Shown here one piece after another: positions 45,286-53,782 of a stretch of DNA of 64,000 nucleotides. The notes under the pieces were generated by a model. It saw nothing but the letters and a program-made list of their open reading frames with translations, was not told the origin of the DNA and made no database searches. The stretch spans positions 60,193-124,192 of the forward strand of contig CAMFIE010000010.1 in the NCBI GenBank assembly GCA_945952315.1, in the 5' to 3' direction. How positions within the stretch are numbered: position 1 is the first letter of the stretch; the number at the start of each line of letters is the position of its first letter. This stretch comes from an uncultured Rhizobium sp. (lineage in GTDB: Bacteria; Pseudomonadota; Alphaproteobacteria; Rhizobiales; Rhizobiaceae). A program made the translations under genes and the position numbers.

Positions 45286-46647
45286 ATGATTCAGGAAAAG
45301 CCTCCCGTTTCCGGCATGCCGGTTGACCTGCGCAAAAACTACAAGCCGAAGCCGCAGCCGAATGACGGGCTGCAGCGCCATATCATTGCCGGTTACACGC
45401 TGGTGGCCTTGATGCTTGTCGCTGTCTTCGGCTGGGCCGCAACCACGGTTATCAATGGCGCTGTCGTGGGGGCGGGCCGCGTGGTGGTGCGCAACGATGA
45501 AAAGCTGGTGCAGCATCCGGTTGGCGGTGTCGTCGGCCAGATCTTCGTGCAGGAAGGCTCCCGCGTACAGGAAGGCCAGGTGGTGGTAAGGCTGGATGAT
45601 ACCGCGCTGAAGGCCAATCTGGTGATCATCGACAGCGAGATTTCTTCCCTCAAGGCACGTCTCGCGCGGCTGAAGGCCGAACGCGATGGCGATGAGGAAA
45701 TCACCTTCCCGGATGACATGCTTGCCTCGACCGCAAGCGCCGATGTCGATGCAATCCGCACCGAAGAGCAGTATTTCCAGTCCCGCGCCCGCCAGCAGGA
45801 CAATCACCGCGACCAGTTGCAGAAGAAGGTGGACCAGCTGCGCGAGCAGGAAAAGGGCTACCAGATCATGATCGAAAGCCGCAAGAAGCAGCTCGATCTC
45901 TATCAGAAGGATCTGGAAACGGCGCTCGGCCTTCTCAGGAAAAACCTTTCGGTGCGCTCGCAGGTGACGAACCTGCAGCAGAATGTGGCGCGTCTGCAGG
46001 GTGAATATGGCACGCTGATCACCCAGAAGGCGAGCCTGAGCGAACAGATTTCCGAAACAGAGCTGCAGGTTTCCGGCCTCGGCGAAGACCGGCTCACCGA
46101 AATCATGAAAGACCTGCGCGAAACCGAAGCCCGCCTTGCCGAGCTGGATGCCCGGCACATCACCGCAAGCGACCAGCTCTCGCGCGTCGATATCCGGTCA
46201 CCGGTGACCGGTTCTGTGCATGAGCTTTCGGTGCACACGATTGGCGGTGTGGTCAATGCGGGGGAGGCGATCATGAAGATCGTGCCGGAGGAAACCGGCC
46301 TGCAGTTCGAAACCCGCATCAACCCGTCGGATATCGACCAGATCCATGTGGGACAACAGGCGCATCTCCGCTTCCCGGCCTTCAACCGCACCAAGACGCC
46401 GGATGTTTTTGGCACGATCGTCATGGTCGGCGCGGATGCCTCCACGGATCGCCAGACGGGCCGCAGCTATTACGAGGTGAAGATAGCGCCCGAAGAAAAC
46501 ATGGATGCCAAACTGAAGGAGAAAGGCGTGGCGCTTGTTCCTGGCATGCCGGTGGAGGCCTTCATAGAGACAGGAGACCGCACGACGCTTTCCTATCTCC
46601 TGAAGCCACTGACCGACCAGATCCAGCACGCCTTCCGCGAGGAATAG
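45286..46647 (+). CDS. prsE: type I secretion membrane fusion protein (HlyD family)
   Basis: A 453-residue adaptor. The N-terminal cytoplasmic tail (about 1-40) is followed by one transmembrane helix (about 40-60), a lipoyl half-motif (VGGVVGQIFVQEGSRVQEGQ), a long coiled coil (about 125-320, EEQYFQSRARQQDNHRDQLQ), the second lipoyl half (VDIRSPVTGSVHELSVHTIG) and a beta-barrel end. It bridges the ABC protein and the outer-membrane channel. AAGGAGG overlaps the end of prsD, so the two are co-expressed. In rhizobia such pairs export glycanases and adhesins. Confidence 0.93.
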   Translation: MIQEKPPVSGMPVDLRKNYKPKPQPNDGLQRHIIAGYTLVALMLVAVFGWAATTVINGAVVGAGRVVVRNDEKLVQHPVGGVVGQIFVQEGSRVQEGQVVVRLDDTALKANLVIIDSEISSLKARLARLKAERDGDEEITFPDDMLASTASADVDAIRTEEQYFQSRARQQDNHRDQLQKKVDQLREQEKGYQIMIESRKKQLDLYQKDLETALGLLRKNLSVRSQVTNLQQNVARLQGEYGTLITQKASLSEQISETELQVSGLGEDRLTEIMKDLRETEARLAELDARHITASDQLSRVDIRSPVTGSVHELSVHTIGGVVNAGEAIMKIVPEETGLQFETRINPSDIDQIHVGQQAHLRFPAFNRTKTPDVFGTIVMVGADASTDRQTGRSYYEVKIAPEENMDAKLKEKGVALVPGMPVEAFIETGDRTTLSYLLKPLTDQIQHAFREE

Positions 46648-46678
46648 TCAAGCCGCTGGAAAAAAGAGCAAAAACGGG

Positions 46679-46710
46679 CAGGGCGCGGATCACCGGTGAT
46701 CCGCGCCCTG
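46679..46710 (+). terminator. perfect 32-bp palindrome after prsE
   Basis: The 16-nt arms CAGGGCGCGGATCACC and GGTGATCCGCGCCCTG are adjacent without a spacer. It is probably the transcription end of prsDE, though no T run follows. With no spacer it is also a cruciform or protein-binding candidate. Confidence 0.6.
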
Positions 46711-46856
46711 ATGCGTTTGATCGATCCGGAGCGTAACAATCAGCCTGTACGAACAAGGATTTGGCTCTGCCGATCACAATCCCCGCATTTCCTAGAGCGG
46801 GATCACGAATTCGGGTTGATTACCCCGCCGAATTTCTTTATCAGCGCTTCGTGGAC

Positions 46857-46947
46857 GGAGAGGTGGCCGAGTGGTCGAAGGCGCTCCCCTGCTAAGGGAG
46901 TATACCCCTAAAGGGTATCGAGGGTTCGAATCCCTTCTTCTCCGCCA
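46857..46947 (+). tRNA. tRNA-Ser (anticodon GCU)
   Basis: A class II tRNA of 91 nt. The acceptor GGAGAGG pairs with CTTCTCC (46937-46943), then discriminator G and an encoded CCA (46945-46947). The anticodon stem CTCCC/GGGAG encloses loop CTGCTAA with anticodon GCT at 46891-46893. A long variable arm (TATACCCCTAAAGGGTATC) and the T loop GGTTCGAATCCC are present. It decodes AGC and AGU. The prophage-like island starts just past its 3' end, which is a common integration site for temperate phages. Confidence 0.96.
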
Positions 46948-47120
46948 CGAAATTCGCAATTATCTGCGTTCATTACGTTTTCCCGATTGTAGCGTGACAC
47001 GAATTTTCGGAATTTTGACACGCAAAATGAGAAAAACCATTTTTCTGCATTCGCAAAAAAATCGGCCGTTCGATTCGCCTTCAAAGCCTCTTCAAACACC
47101 TTTCAAGTTCGCGATGACGA

Positions 47121-49160
47121 TCATTGAATAGGCTTACCGGTGCTCGATAGCGAACGGGCTTTGGCCCCTTGAATGCGCCGGTTCTGCTCCTTCACTGCGG
47201 CACGTCCAGCGGCACGCGCATTGGGTGTAGTGATGTGGTTCGTCACAGAAATCTTGTCACCGTTTTGAATGCCGCCGCTGCCGCCGTTCGGTGGCAGGAA
47301 AGTAGGCTGGATTGTTGGTGTAACAGTAAAGCCGAACATGGCCTTGATCTCGTCCGCGATGTAGGCTGCGGCGGCAATGACTGGATCACGTTGCGCCTCA
47401 ATCCCACTTCCCAATCCCTGCATTGCTTCTTCGCCAACTGGACGAAGATCGAGGCCCATCGCATCGGCGAAGTTAATGCGGCCATCAACATCGCTACCAT
47501 GAAGGAAACTGGTCCAATCATAGCTTTCCTTGCCGCGCTTCGCACCATAGGCCGAGGTCGCGCCCTGCCTGTTGTTGGCGAGTTTATCGCGTGCCGCCTG
47601 TGCCTCTTCGTCAGACATTTCGATGCGATCATTGATGCTTTTCAATGCCGCGCCCACTATGGGGAGTGCAGGCTGTGCGAATGATTTCACGCCGCCCCAC
47701 ACATTTGAGAACAGCCGTTCAGCTTGAGAGTTCACGTTGCCGGTGGCGCGGTCGTAGTTCTTATCGGTGTATCCGTCCAAGCCTCTCATTTCGGAAATCA
47801 TCGCCTTGATCTTAGGTAGATCCTGCAAAATGGCGGTGATTGCTGTTTTGCCCTCGTCGTTTGTGAAGATCGTTCCGAGTTTCCCGGCATCAAGGCCGAT
47901 TTTCTGATGTATCTCGTCAAAGACAGCCATCAATGGGTCTTTGCCCGCCTTCTTCGCCCGTGCTTCTGTCCCAAGCACATCAACACCATAATCTTTCAGA
48001 TTGTCGCTGATCCCCTTCGAGTTCAGGTCATTCAACAGCCCTTTCATTTTGGTGGATGCTTCGGCGGCCGAGCCAGACTTCTTGATTACCGACTGTGCAG
48101 CGGATGCGATGAGAGCAATTCCATCGAGACCGGTGGAATTGTGCATCTGTGCGCCTGCAAGCAATTCCGGAAAGTTCCGGGCCATATCCTTCGGCTCGAA
48201 ACTACCGGCATTGCCTCCATAGAAAACAATGTCAAATGCCTTTCGCACCTGATCATTTGTGATGTTCATGTTGTCTTTCATGGCGACGGTCATTGCACCG
48301 ACGTCCTGAGGATCGGACTCCGTCGCCTTAGCAAACACCAACGCATTGTCAGTGATTGCAGCGGCATCGTCTGCCTTCATCCCACCGGCAAGAAGTTTGC
48401 CGTAGGCGGCTTGGGCACCGCTTTCACCAACACCGCGTTTCATCCCGGCTCGCCGCAAAATCGCGTCTATTTCGGCCTGCTTCTTTTCATCGTAACCGCC
48501 GGTGACTGCTAACTGGTCGCTTCGATATTCATCGTTCGCGGCATCTTTAAATGCCTTGCCCGCAACGATTGCGGCACCTCCGATTGCACTTCCTGCTGCA
48601 ACTGCGCCGCCTGATCCCAACACCACCAAGCCATCTGCTCCTACGGCGTCATAGGCAGCACCAGCGGCATTTGACGCAGATGTAGCAAGGCCCCGAGGAA
48701 CAGAGACGCTTCCACCTGGTACATGCCCTGACGGTGCAATCCCCCGGCCTGAGTGCGGTAGGTTATTGGCTTCCCGCGCTTTGCGGGTTACGCGGTCGAT
48801 AGCGTCACCAGCGGCTTTCGCATCTGCTTTCAGACCATCAAATGCGCCATCACCGATCCGGTTGACTTCCCTGCGAGCATTTGAAGCCGCCGTTCCAATC
48901 TGCTCGATGGATCGGCGAGCATTGTCCCCAGCGGTATCCACTGAACCGAGTTGGCGCTTCATAGCCTCAATGTCGTTTGCGGCTTCTTTGGCGCTTCGGC
49001 CAGCACTCTTCAGATCGGTCGCGATGCCGTCGCCGCCTTTGGATTTACCGATCTTGTCGAGGGTCCTTTGAAGCTCCTTCAAATCCTTCTCAGCGGTCTC
49101 GGCAGGCCGCGAAAGCTGATTGTCGAGGCGAAGGCGAAGGGAAACATCAAGGTCGGTCAT
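47121..49160 (-). CDS. phage tape measure protein, second copy (orphan)
   Basis: A 679-residue P2-T/TP901-type tape measure protein. It begins MTDLDVSLRLRLDNQLSRPA, identical there to the copy at 59262-61313, and ends RAAGRAAVKEQNRRIQGAKA then RSLSSTGKPIQ, nearly identical too; the middle is more divergent. Tape measure proteins set tail length. The gene lies alone: a terminator is just upstream, there is no E-type chaperone gene before it and no U, X or D after it, and its start has only a weak ribosome site. The frame is nevertheless fully open. It may be a duplicated spare copy, a remnant of a second phage, or a recombination partner. Confidence 0.9.
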   Translation of the reverse strand: MTDLDVSLRLRLDNQLSRPAETAEKDLKELQRTLDKIGKSKGGDGIATDLKSAGRSAKEAANDIEAMKRQLGSVDTAGDNARRSIEQIGTAASNARREVNRIGDGAFDGLKADAKAAGDAIDRVTRKAREANNLPHSGRGIAPSGHVPGGSVSVPRGLATSASNAAGAAYDAVGADGLVVLGSGGAVAAGSAIGGAAIVAGKAFKDAANDEYRSDQLAVTGGYDEKKQAEIDAILRRAGMKRGVGESGAQAAYGKLLAGGMKADDAAAITDNALVFAKATESDPQDVGAMTVAMKDNMNITNDQVRKAFDIVFYGGNAGSFEPKDMARNFPELLAGAQMHNSTGLDGIALIASAAQSVIKKSGSAAEASTKMKGLLNDLNSKGISDNLKDYGVDVLGTEARAKKAGKDPLMAVFDEIHQKIGLDAGKLGTIFTNDEGKTAITAILQDLPKIKAMISEMRGLDGYTDKNYDRATGNVNSQAERLFSNVWGGVKSFAQPALPIVGAALKSINDRIEMSDEEAQAARDKLANNRQGATSAYGAKRGKESYDWTSFLHGSDVDGRINFADAMGLDLRPVGEEAMQGLGSGIEAQRDPVIAAAAYIADEIKAMFGFTVTPTIQPTFLPPNGGSGGIQNGDKISVTNHITTPNARAAGRAAVKEQNRRIQGAKARSLSSTGKPIQ

Positions 49161-49179
49161 TTAAGAACCCATCATTTGG

Positions 49180-49224
49180 AAAAAAGCTTTGGCCCCGGCA
49201 GCATACCCCTACACTGCCGGGACC
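49180..49224 (-). terminator. intrinsic terminator between gpI gene and orphan tape measure gene
   Basis: On the minus strand GGTCCCGGCAG and CTGCCGGGGCC (11 bp with one G-U pair, 12-nt loop) are followed by AAAGCTTTTTT. It lies 75 bp after the gpI stop and 20 bp before the tape measure start, leaving no space for a normal promoter. Confidence 0.8.
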
Positions 49225-49298
49225 AACAGGACGGCACCGAAGTTACCGTCTTCTATTCCGAGGCAAGGTCAGACCCCGGAATTCCGTGCAATCTTCGA

Positions 49299-50246
49299 TC
49301 AGTCGAGCTTTTTGGGATCGATACCCAACAAGCTCGCGACCTTGGACGCTTCCGACTGAGTGGCGACATCACGCCGGTTGTTGATCGTGGAGTTGAAGGT
49401 GTGAAGTTTTTCGTCCGAAACCGAGGACCGCATGAGATAGGCCATCGGCTTGCCGATCTTGGCGCAGAATTCGTCGAACGCGGTTTCGTTGGTGTTGATA
49501 AGATTGGTGGCCCAATCGCGCAACGCGGGGGCAAATACACCCTGAGACAATGCCGTCTCGATCTTCTGTTCCCGCCGTCGTTCCTGCTCGGCCTGCGCTT
49601 CCTTACCCATACCGACCGAAAGCCCTTCGAATGCAGCGGAAAGGGCGGCGGTTTCGTTCTGCTGTCGCCGCAGAACAAGGATAGCCTGCACGATCTCATC
49701 GAGCGTTGCGGTATCCGCCAAGCCGAGCGCGGCAGCAATGGTTTTCAGTTCCATTTCCATGGTTCCTTTCGGAGTTGATTGGGGCATCGCACTGGCAACC
49801 GCAGGCATAGACAATGCCGGGGCAGCAACCAAACCTGCCGAATGCAGCCAGACAATGTTGCGGTGTGCGTCTGTCTCGAAGGCCGGGGAGATGAACCGGT
49901 GGGTCTTTGCGGCGAGTACCTTTTTGCCCTCTTCGAGCCAGTTCACGCGCCCATAAATGCCGTCGCTTTTGGCCTTCAACTCTTCGATCCATCCATAGGC
50001 TGGGGCTTTGATCCCGGCCTGACGGCTTTTGGTGGTCTCGTGATCCAGATCGACCGGCACTGGTATCTTGTCCGCATTGAAGCGGCTAATAACGACCTCC
50101 GGGGAACAATGAAATGTGCGGCCATCGCGGGTATCAAATGTGCCCACCGGCATCAACTTGATCCAGTTTTCCTGCTCTCCCGGCAAAGCCGAGAGAGCAT
50201 CGAAAACGGTAACGCCGCTGACAAGCGCAGAATGTTCCTCTTTCAT
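49299..50246 (-). CDS. Mu-like prohead protease/scaffold (gpI-type)
   Basis: A 315-residue protein. The N-terminal protease part shows IPVPVDLDHETTKSRQAGIK, APAYGWIEELKAKSDGIYGR and ISPAFETDAHRNIVWLHSAG, the pattern of Mu-like prophage I proteins. The C-terminal part (about 165-315) is helical and matches an internal scaffold (Z-type) region. ATG 50246 with AAAGGATCACCTG upstream gives the family start; the frame continues 84 codons further 5' without similarity, overlapping gpT. It matures the capsid made by gpT. Gene order here is T then I, the reverse of phage Mu. Confidence 0.87.
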   Translation of the reverse strand: MKEEHSALVSGVTVFDALSALPGEQENWIKLMPVGTFDTRDGRTFHCSPEVVISRFNADKIPVPVDLDHETTKSRQAGIKAPAYGWIEELKAKSDGIYGRVNWLEEGKKVLAAKTHRFISPAFETDAHRNIVWLHSAGLVAAPALSMPAVASAMPQSTPKGTMEMELKTIAAALGLADTATLDEIVQAILVLRRQQNETAALSAAFEGLSVGMGKEAQAEQERRREQKIETALSQGVFAPALRDWATNLINTNETAFDEFCAKIGKPMAYLMRSSVSDEKLHTFNSTINNRRDVATQSEASKVASLLGIDPKKLD

Positions 50247-50257
50247 CAGGTGATCCT

Positions 50258-51148
50258 TTACAGCCAAGGTGTCACGATCAGATCGGCGGTACCCTTCCAG
50301 ATATTGGATGAACCATTGATCTGATCGGCGAGCAAGATGTTGCGACCGTTGGTCTCCAGATCGCTCGGAACAACAAGATGCGTCGGGGTAATACCGAGCT
50401 TCTGGCCGCGATCTCCGGCATAGGCCGACATGGTCGCCCGCGCCGCCGTATAGTTCTCGACGGTCAGGGGAGCCTTGGAGCCGAACGCCAGTTGCCAAAG
50501 ACCAATACCGGCGTTCACGCGGGCACGGATGCCAAAGGTGAATTCGTCCCGGAAAAAGACCCGCTCGCTTCGCAGATCGTCAAGCGACTGGAATTCGTAT
50601 TTCTCCCGCTCCTGCCAGATGAACGGCTTGATAGCCTTTCCAAGATCGAGCAGGAACCATGCCGGGCCAGAACCGGCCTGCATATTGGAAACCGATCCGA
50701 TCACCTCGCCGCTGCCATTGTAAAGCCCGTGCTCTGCATCGAAGAAGCTCTGCCCATCGTAGCAGGCGAGAGAAAAGCCGTTCGCCATAACTTCGAAAAT
50801 CATGCGATCCGGGTGCTGCTTCGAAACTCGGCCCATTTCCGAAAACAGCGGCTTGTAGACACCGAACCGGTCATCGGAAATGTCGTCGCGCTTTACCTTG
50901 ACCGTGCTTTCGAACTTCCGGTTCTTGATCGCAAAGCCATGCGACGTAAGTTCGTGCACCTGGCGATCACCGATCCATTCGCGCAAATCAGGAAACTGCC
51001 CGAGCCAGCCGTAGTTTTCTTCAGCCGACCCGCTTTCCGTGGTCATCGCAAGCGTATCTTTATGAGATACGGTCGCGTCAAAATGTTCGTGGTAGATCGC
51101 CTTAAAACCCTTGGCGACCAGTTCAAGGTTACGATCATCGATCAGCAT
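50258..51148 (-). CDS. Mu-like major head subunit (gpT-type)
   Basis: A 296-residue capsid protein of the Mu gpT family (HK97 fold). It opens MLIDDRNLELVAKGFKAIYH, has WLGQFPDLREWIGDRQVHEL and KNRKFESTVKVKRDDISDDR, and FFDAEHGLYNGSGEVIGSVS. Family length is about 300. Its start overlaps the end of the upstream regulator gene by 7 nt and it is followed by gpI after 11 bp. No portal or terminase gene is nearby, so it cannot form an infective particle from this window's genes alone. Confidence 0.9.
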   Translation of the reverse strand: MLIDDRNLELVAKGFKAIYHEHFDATVSHKDTLAMTTESGSAEENYGWLGQFPDLREWIGDRQVHELTSHGFAIKNRKFESTVKVKRDDISDDRFGVYKPLFSEMGRVSKQHPDRMIFEVMANGFSLACYDGQSFFDAEHGLYNGSGEVIGSVSNMQAGSGPAWFLLDLGKAIKPFIWQEREKYEFQSLDDLRSERVFFRDEFTFGIRARVNAGIGLWQLAFGSKAPLTVENYTAARATMSAYAGDRGQKLGITPTHLVVPSDLETNGRNILLADQINGSSNIWKGTADLIVTPWL

Positions 51149-51687
51149 GAAATTCTCCTGTTTTTGAAGCGTTCGCGCACTTCAGCAACGAAGCTTTCCG
51201 TGGTGTTGAGCATCTGAATGATTTCGGACGTCGGAACATCGCAGAAGATCAGTTCCTTGACGGCAATCGTCAGCCATTCATGGGGGAGTACAGGTCCGCG
51301 GCGTCCGATAAGTGCAGCACGAAGCCGGAATACATTGCGGCTGGTGGTCTTCAGTTCGCGGGCGGTTTCATTCGCACTCATGCCCTTGGCCGTGCAGACG
51401 GCAACGCGGACGATCAAGGTGTCTTCCTTGAACACTCCGGAGTAAACCGGCAAATCTAACTGCAGACCGGCCCCATCCAACAAGAATGCATGACAAATCT
51501 CTTCAGCAAGATCAGCGCCAACGATCTGTACCAGCGCACCGTCGCTTTTCGGCGCTGCCTTTGCAGAGGGCACATGGAACCAGCACCCCCCGTGCTGCTT
51601 CAGAATTGCCTTTGCCGCTTCCCGCCCAGCAATGGCGATGACTTCATTGATGAAGTCCTTGCCCATGCTTTCAAACTTTTCCGTCAT
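51142..51687 (-). CDS. phage regulator with two HTH segments, Mor/C-like
   Basis: A 181-residue protein. The N-terminal half has a repeated feature (IAGREAAKAILKQHGGCWFH and IVGADLAEEICHAFLLDGAG) that recalls the dimerisation part of Mor/C-type activators. The C-terminal half has two helix-turn-helix segments, GMSANETARELKTTSRNVFR and VPTSEIIQMLNTTESFVAEV. ATG 51687 has GGAG about 7 nt upstream and is preferred to an earlier in-frame start. It is translationally coupled to gpT. Mor/C proteins switch on Mu late genes; that role is inferred and modestly supported. Confidence 0.55.
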   Translation of the reverse strand: MTEKFESMGKDFINEVIAIAGREAAKAILKQHGGCWFHVPSAKAAPKSDGALVQIVGADLAEEICHAFLLDGAGLQLDLPVYSGVFKEDTLIVRVAVCTAKGMSANETARELKTTSRNVFRLRAALIGRRGPVLPHEWLTIAVKELIFCDVPTSEIIQMLNTTESFVAEVRERFKNRRISC

Positions 51688-51806
51688 ATTGCGTCTCCGC
51701 CGCGTAACCTGTGACAACCGTCATCTTGTGGCCACGATAGCTGACATGGCTCGGCGCACCGAGCTGACCAGTGTCAGGGGTAGGAGCGGGTCTACATGAG
51801 GAGAAA

Positions 51807-52019
51807 ATGGTTCCGAAAAACTCGACTTATGCAAAAGCCTTAAATTCGCCCGCCCAAGCGCAGCGGACTGTCATTGGTATGGATTTCCAAATTATTGCCA
51901 AAATCGCGTCCACGGCCTTTGAAGGGCTTTCGAAATCGATCTTGTCAGGCTTCGTGAAATTATTCATCGATCCAACGCGCCAGATCGCAGTATTCAAGGA
52001 CCGGCTCCAATTCGCCTAG
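51807..52019 (+). CDS. possible small phage protein
   Basis: A 70-residue frame starting MVPKNSTYAKALNSPAQAQR, with GAGGAG 3-4 nt before the ATG. Its end overlaps the end of the convergent minus-strand gene by 60 nt. The C-terminal part (FEGLSKSILSGFVKLFIDPT) is amphipathic. It belongs to no family I recognise and may be chance, but the ribosome site is good. Confidence 0.3.
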   Translation: MVPKNSTYAKALNSPAQAQRTVIGMDFQIIAKIASTAFEGLSKSILSGFVKLFIDPTRQIAVFKDRLQFA

Positions 52020-52262
52020 GGCCGCAAGATGCACAACTTCTTCAGCGGTCATCAAGCGACCAATCAGCTTTGCAGCCATATCCTGTACCTCAGGCTCTAG
52101 CCTCGTGAGCACCATCAGCCCGTCCACGTCATCTTCAACCGGAGTGCCCTTCAGCGCAGCTTGCATTTTTACTGTCAAACCGGTCGCGATATGAAGCAAC
52201 ACGCGCAACTTCTGCACCGGCATATTGAAGTGATCTGCAAGAAGTTGCTCAACTCCGTTCAT
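51960..52262 (-). CDS. phage protein of unknown function, coupled to ParB-like gene
   Basis: A 100-residue acidic, helical protein: MNGVEQLLADHFNMPVQKLR, ending ELEPVLEYCDLARWIDE. Its ATG overlaps the stop of the ParB-like gene by 4 nt (ATGA), so it is translated with it. No family recognised; no catalytic motif. It may be an accessory of the ParB-like protein. Confidence 0.65.
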   Translation of the reverse strand: MNGVEQLLADHFNMPVQKLRVLLHIATGLTVKMQAALKGTPVEDDVDGLMVLTRLEPEVQDMAAKLIGRLMTAEEVVHLAALGELEPVLEYCDLARWIDE

Positions 52263-53782
52263 GCGGCATTTTCCTGCTTTTGCAGATGCGCAACCATATG
52301 GTTGTCAACTTCCCATTTGAAATCGTCGCGGACATCATCTCGGTATTGGTTCCGTTTCAGCCAGTCGAGGAGCTTTGCTAAACTTTCGTCCGACAAGCGG
52401 TTGTGTTTGTGGAATTCCTTCCACCCGCGCGGCAACGGCAGCGCCCAGAGACCTTCAACCTCAAGCATTATGTCAACGAGTATATCTGCGATCTCTTGAT
52501 TGAAATAACCCGACAGCTCCGGCCACAACCGTTTCCGGCGCTTCTCATCTGCCTTACGTCGTGCTTCCTGTGCAGCAACCTTCGCGGCCTGACGCTCTTT
52601 TCGGTTTTTGCGGCCATCCTCTTTTTTCTGCTCAAGCTGCTGCTGATAGTCCAGCCGCCTCGTTGCCTCCAACGCGTCCACAGCCTTTGCGAAGTCACGA
52701 CCTTCAAGGGCCTCGTGCTCTTTTCGCGCCTTCTCGATCTCTTCAAGGCTCACTGGTGGAACTTGTGCTTCGAGCGGAAGGTTACAGAAAGCCCAAAGCG
52801 GGGACGGCGCTACTTGCGGCAGCGTTGCGGCAAGGGGCTTTACCAGCGGAACAACCGAAGACTTGGAGCTTGACACCACTCGCCCGCCTTCCGGCTCTTC
52901 GGCGAACTGTGTAACTGGTCTACCGGCTGAGTTCATCGCAATGAGCAAATCGGTTCGGTCATCGTCGTCCAGGAGCGCAACGAGCTCGGACAAAACTGCC
53001 TTCCGCTGCTCCATGCCCATCAAGTGCCAAGCATTGGTGAAACGATCCACATTCCACTCCGTCCGGTCTTGCCTGCCCTTTTCCGGCTCCATCCACTTTA
53101 ATACGGTTGGAAGTGGCGCGCCCTCGTTCAACGCCGCTGCAATTGAGCACTGCTTTTCCGGCTCGATTTTGGAAAGCTTGACCAACATTGCTTGATCATC
53201 TTCATGCTTAGTGCCTCGAATTGCCTGCCGTAGTTCTGGGCGTAAATTCAATGCTATTTGCATTGCCCGTCGGTAGGTTCGCTCCCCCAAGCCCAATCTA
53301 GACTTCACTCTTTCAGAAAATTCCTTGCCCGGCGCCAGCTTCAAAAGGTCATCGTGGCCTCTTGCTCGTTTCGAAGGCGAAATAAATCGTCTGCCGCCTT
53401 GCGTGATCGGTCCGTGAACGGTCTCCCACGTTTCTCGATATTTGGCTACAAACATTGCTCGGTTTAGTGCAGAGAGATCGTTTCTGAAAATGTTTTCGGA
53501 AATTTCTATAAGAATTGCCTCTTCAACATCAGCCTTTACCACTATGGCCTCAATCTCTGACCAATTATTCATAGTTGCGGCATGCAGCCGGTGTCCTCCC
53601 GCTACCAAGCAGTAGGGCTTTGCACCCTTTTCCTGATTTGGCACTAGGCGGACTGTAATGGGATGAATGAGACCGCATTCTTTCATGGAAGAGGCGATAG
53701 CTTCAGCGTGGTCTAGGTCAACAGGGCGCTGCCGCACGCCGACAAAAATAGAGGATATCGGAAGCCGCTTGAATTCAATCAT
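52259..53782 (-). CDS. ParB/Srx-domain phage protein
   Basis: A 507-residue protein. The N-terminal ParB/sulfiredoxin-like domain (about 1-115) shows ISSIFVGVRQRPVDLDHAEA, GLIHPITVRLVPNQEKGAKP, YCLVAGGHRLHAATMNNW and LIEISENIFRNDLSALNRAM, matching boxes I and II of ParB proteins. A helical DNA-binding middle (about 120-220) and a long Lys/Arg-rich coiled coil (about 365-420, QLEQKKEDGRKNRKERQAAK) follow. ParB-like genes occur in early regions of transposable phages and on plasmids. No ParA partner is present. Its start overlaps the upstream CopG-like gene by 8 nt. Confidence 0.85.
   Translation of the reverse strand: MIEFKRLPISSIFVGVRQRPVDLDHAEAIASSMKECGLIHPITVRLVPNQEKGAKPYCLVAGGHRLHAATMNNWSEIEAIVVKADVEEAILIEISENIFRNDLSALNRAMFVAKYRETWETVHGPITQGGRRFISPSKRARGHDDLLKLAPGKEFSERVKSRLGLGERTYRRAMQIALNLRPELRQAIRGTKHEDDQAMLVKLSKIEPEKQCSIAAALNEGAPLPTVLKWMEPEKGRQDRTEWNVDRFTNAWHLMGMEQRKAVLSELVALLDDDDRTDLLIAMNSAGRPVTQFAEEPEGGRVVSSSKSSVVPLVKPLAATLPQVAPSPLWAFCNLPLEAQVPPVSLEEIEKARKEHEALEGRDFAKAVDALEATRRLDYQQQLEQKKEDGRKNRKERQAAKVAAQEARRKADEKRRKRLWPELSGYFNQEIADILVDIMLEVEGLWALPLPRGWKEFHKHNRLSDESLAKLLDWLKRNQYRDDVRDDFKWEVDNHMVAHLQKQENAA

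Noticed and set aside
46948..47120. Integrase gene or attL-flanking gene beside the tRNA
   Set aside because: The 173 bp between tRNA and the tape measure stop contain no coding frame; no second copy of the tRNA 3' end was found in the window.
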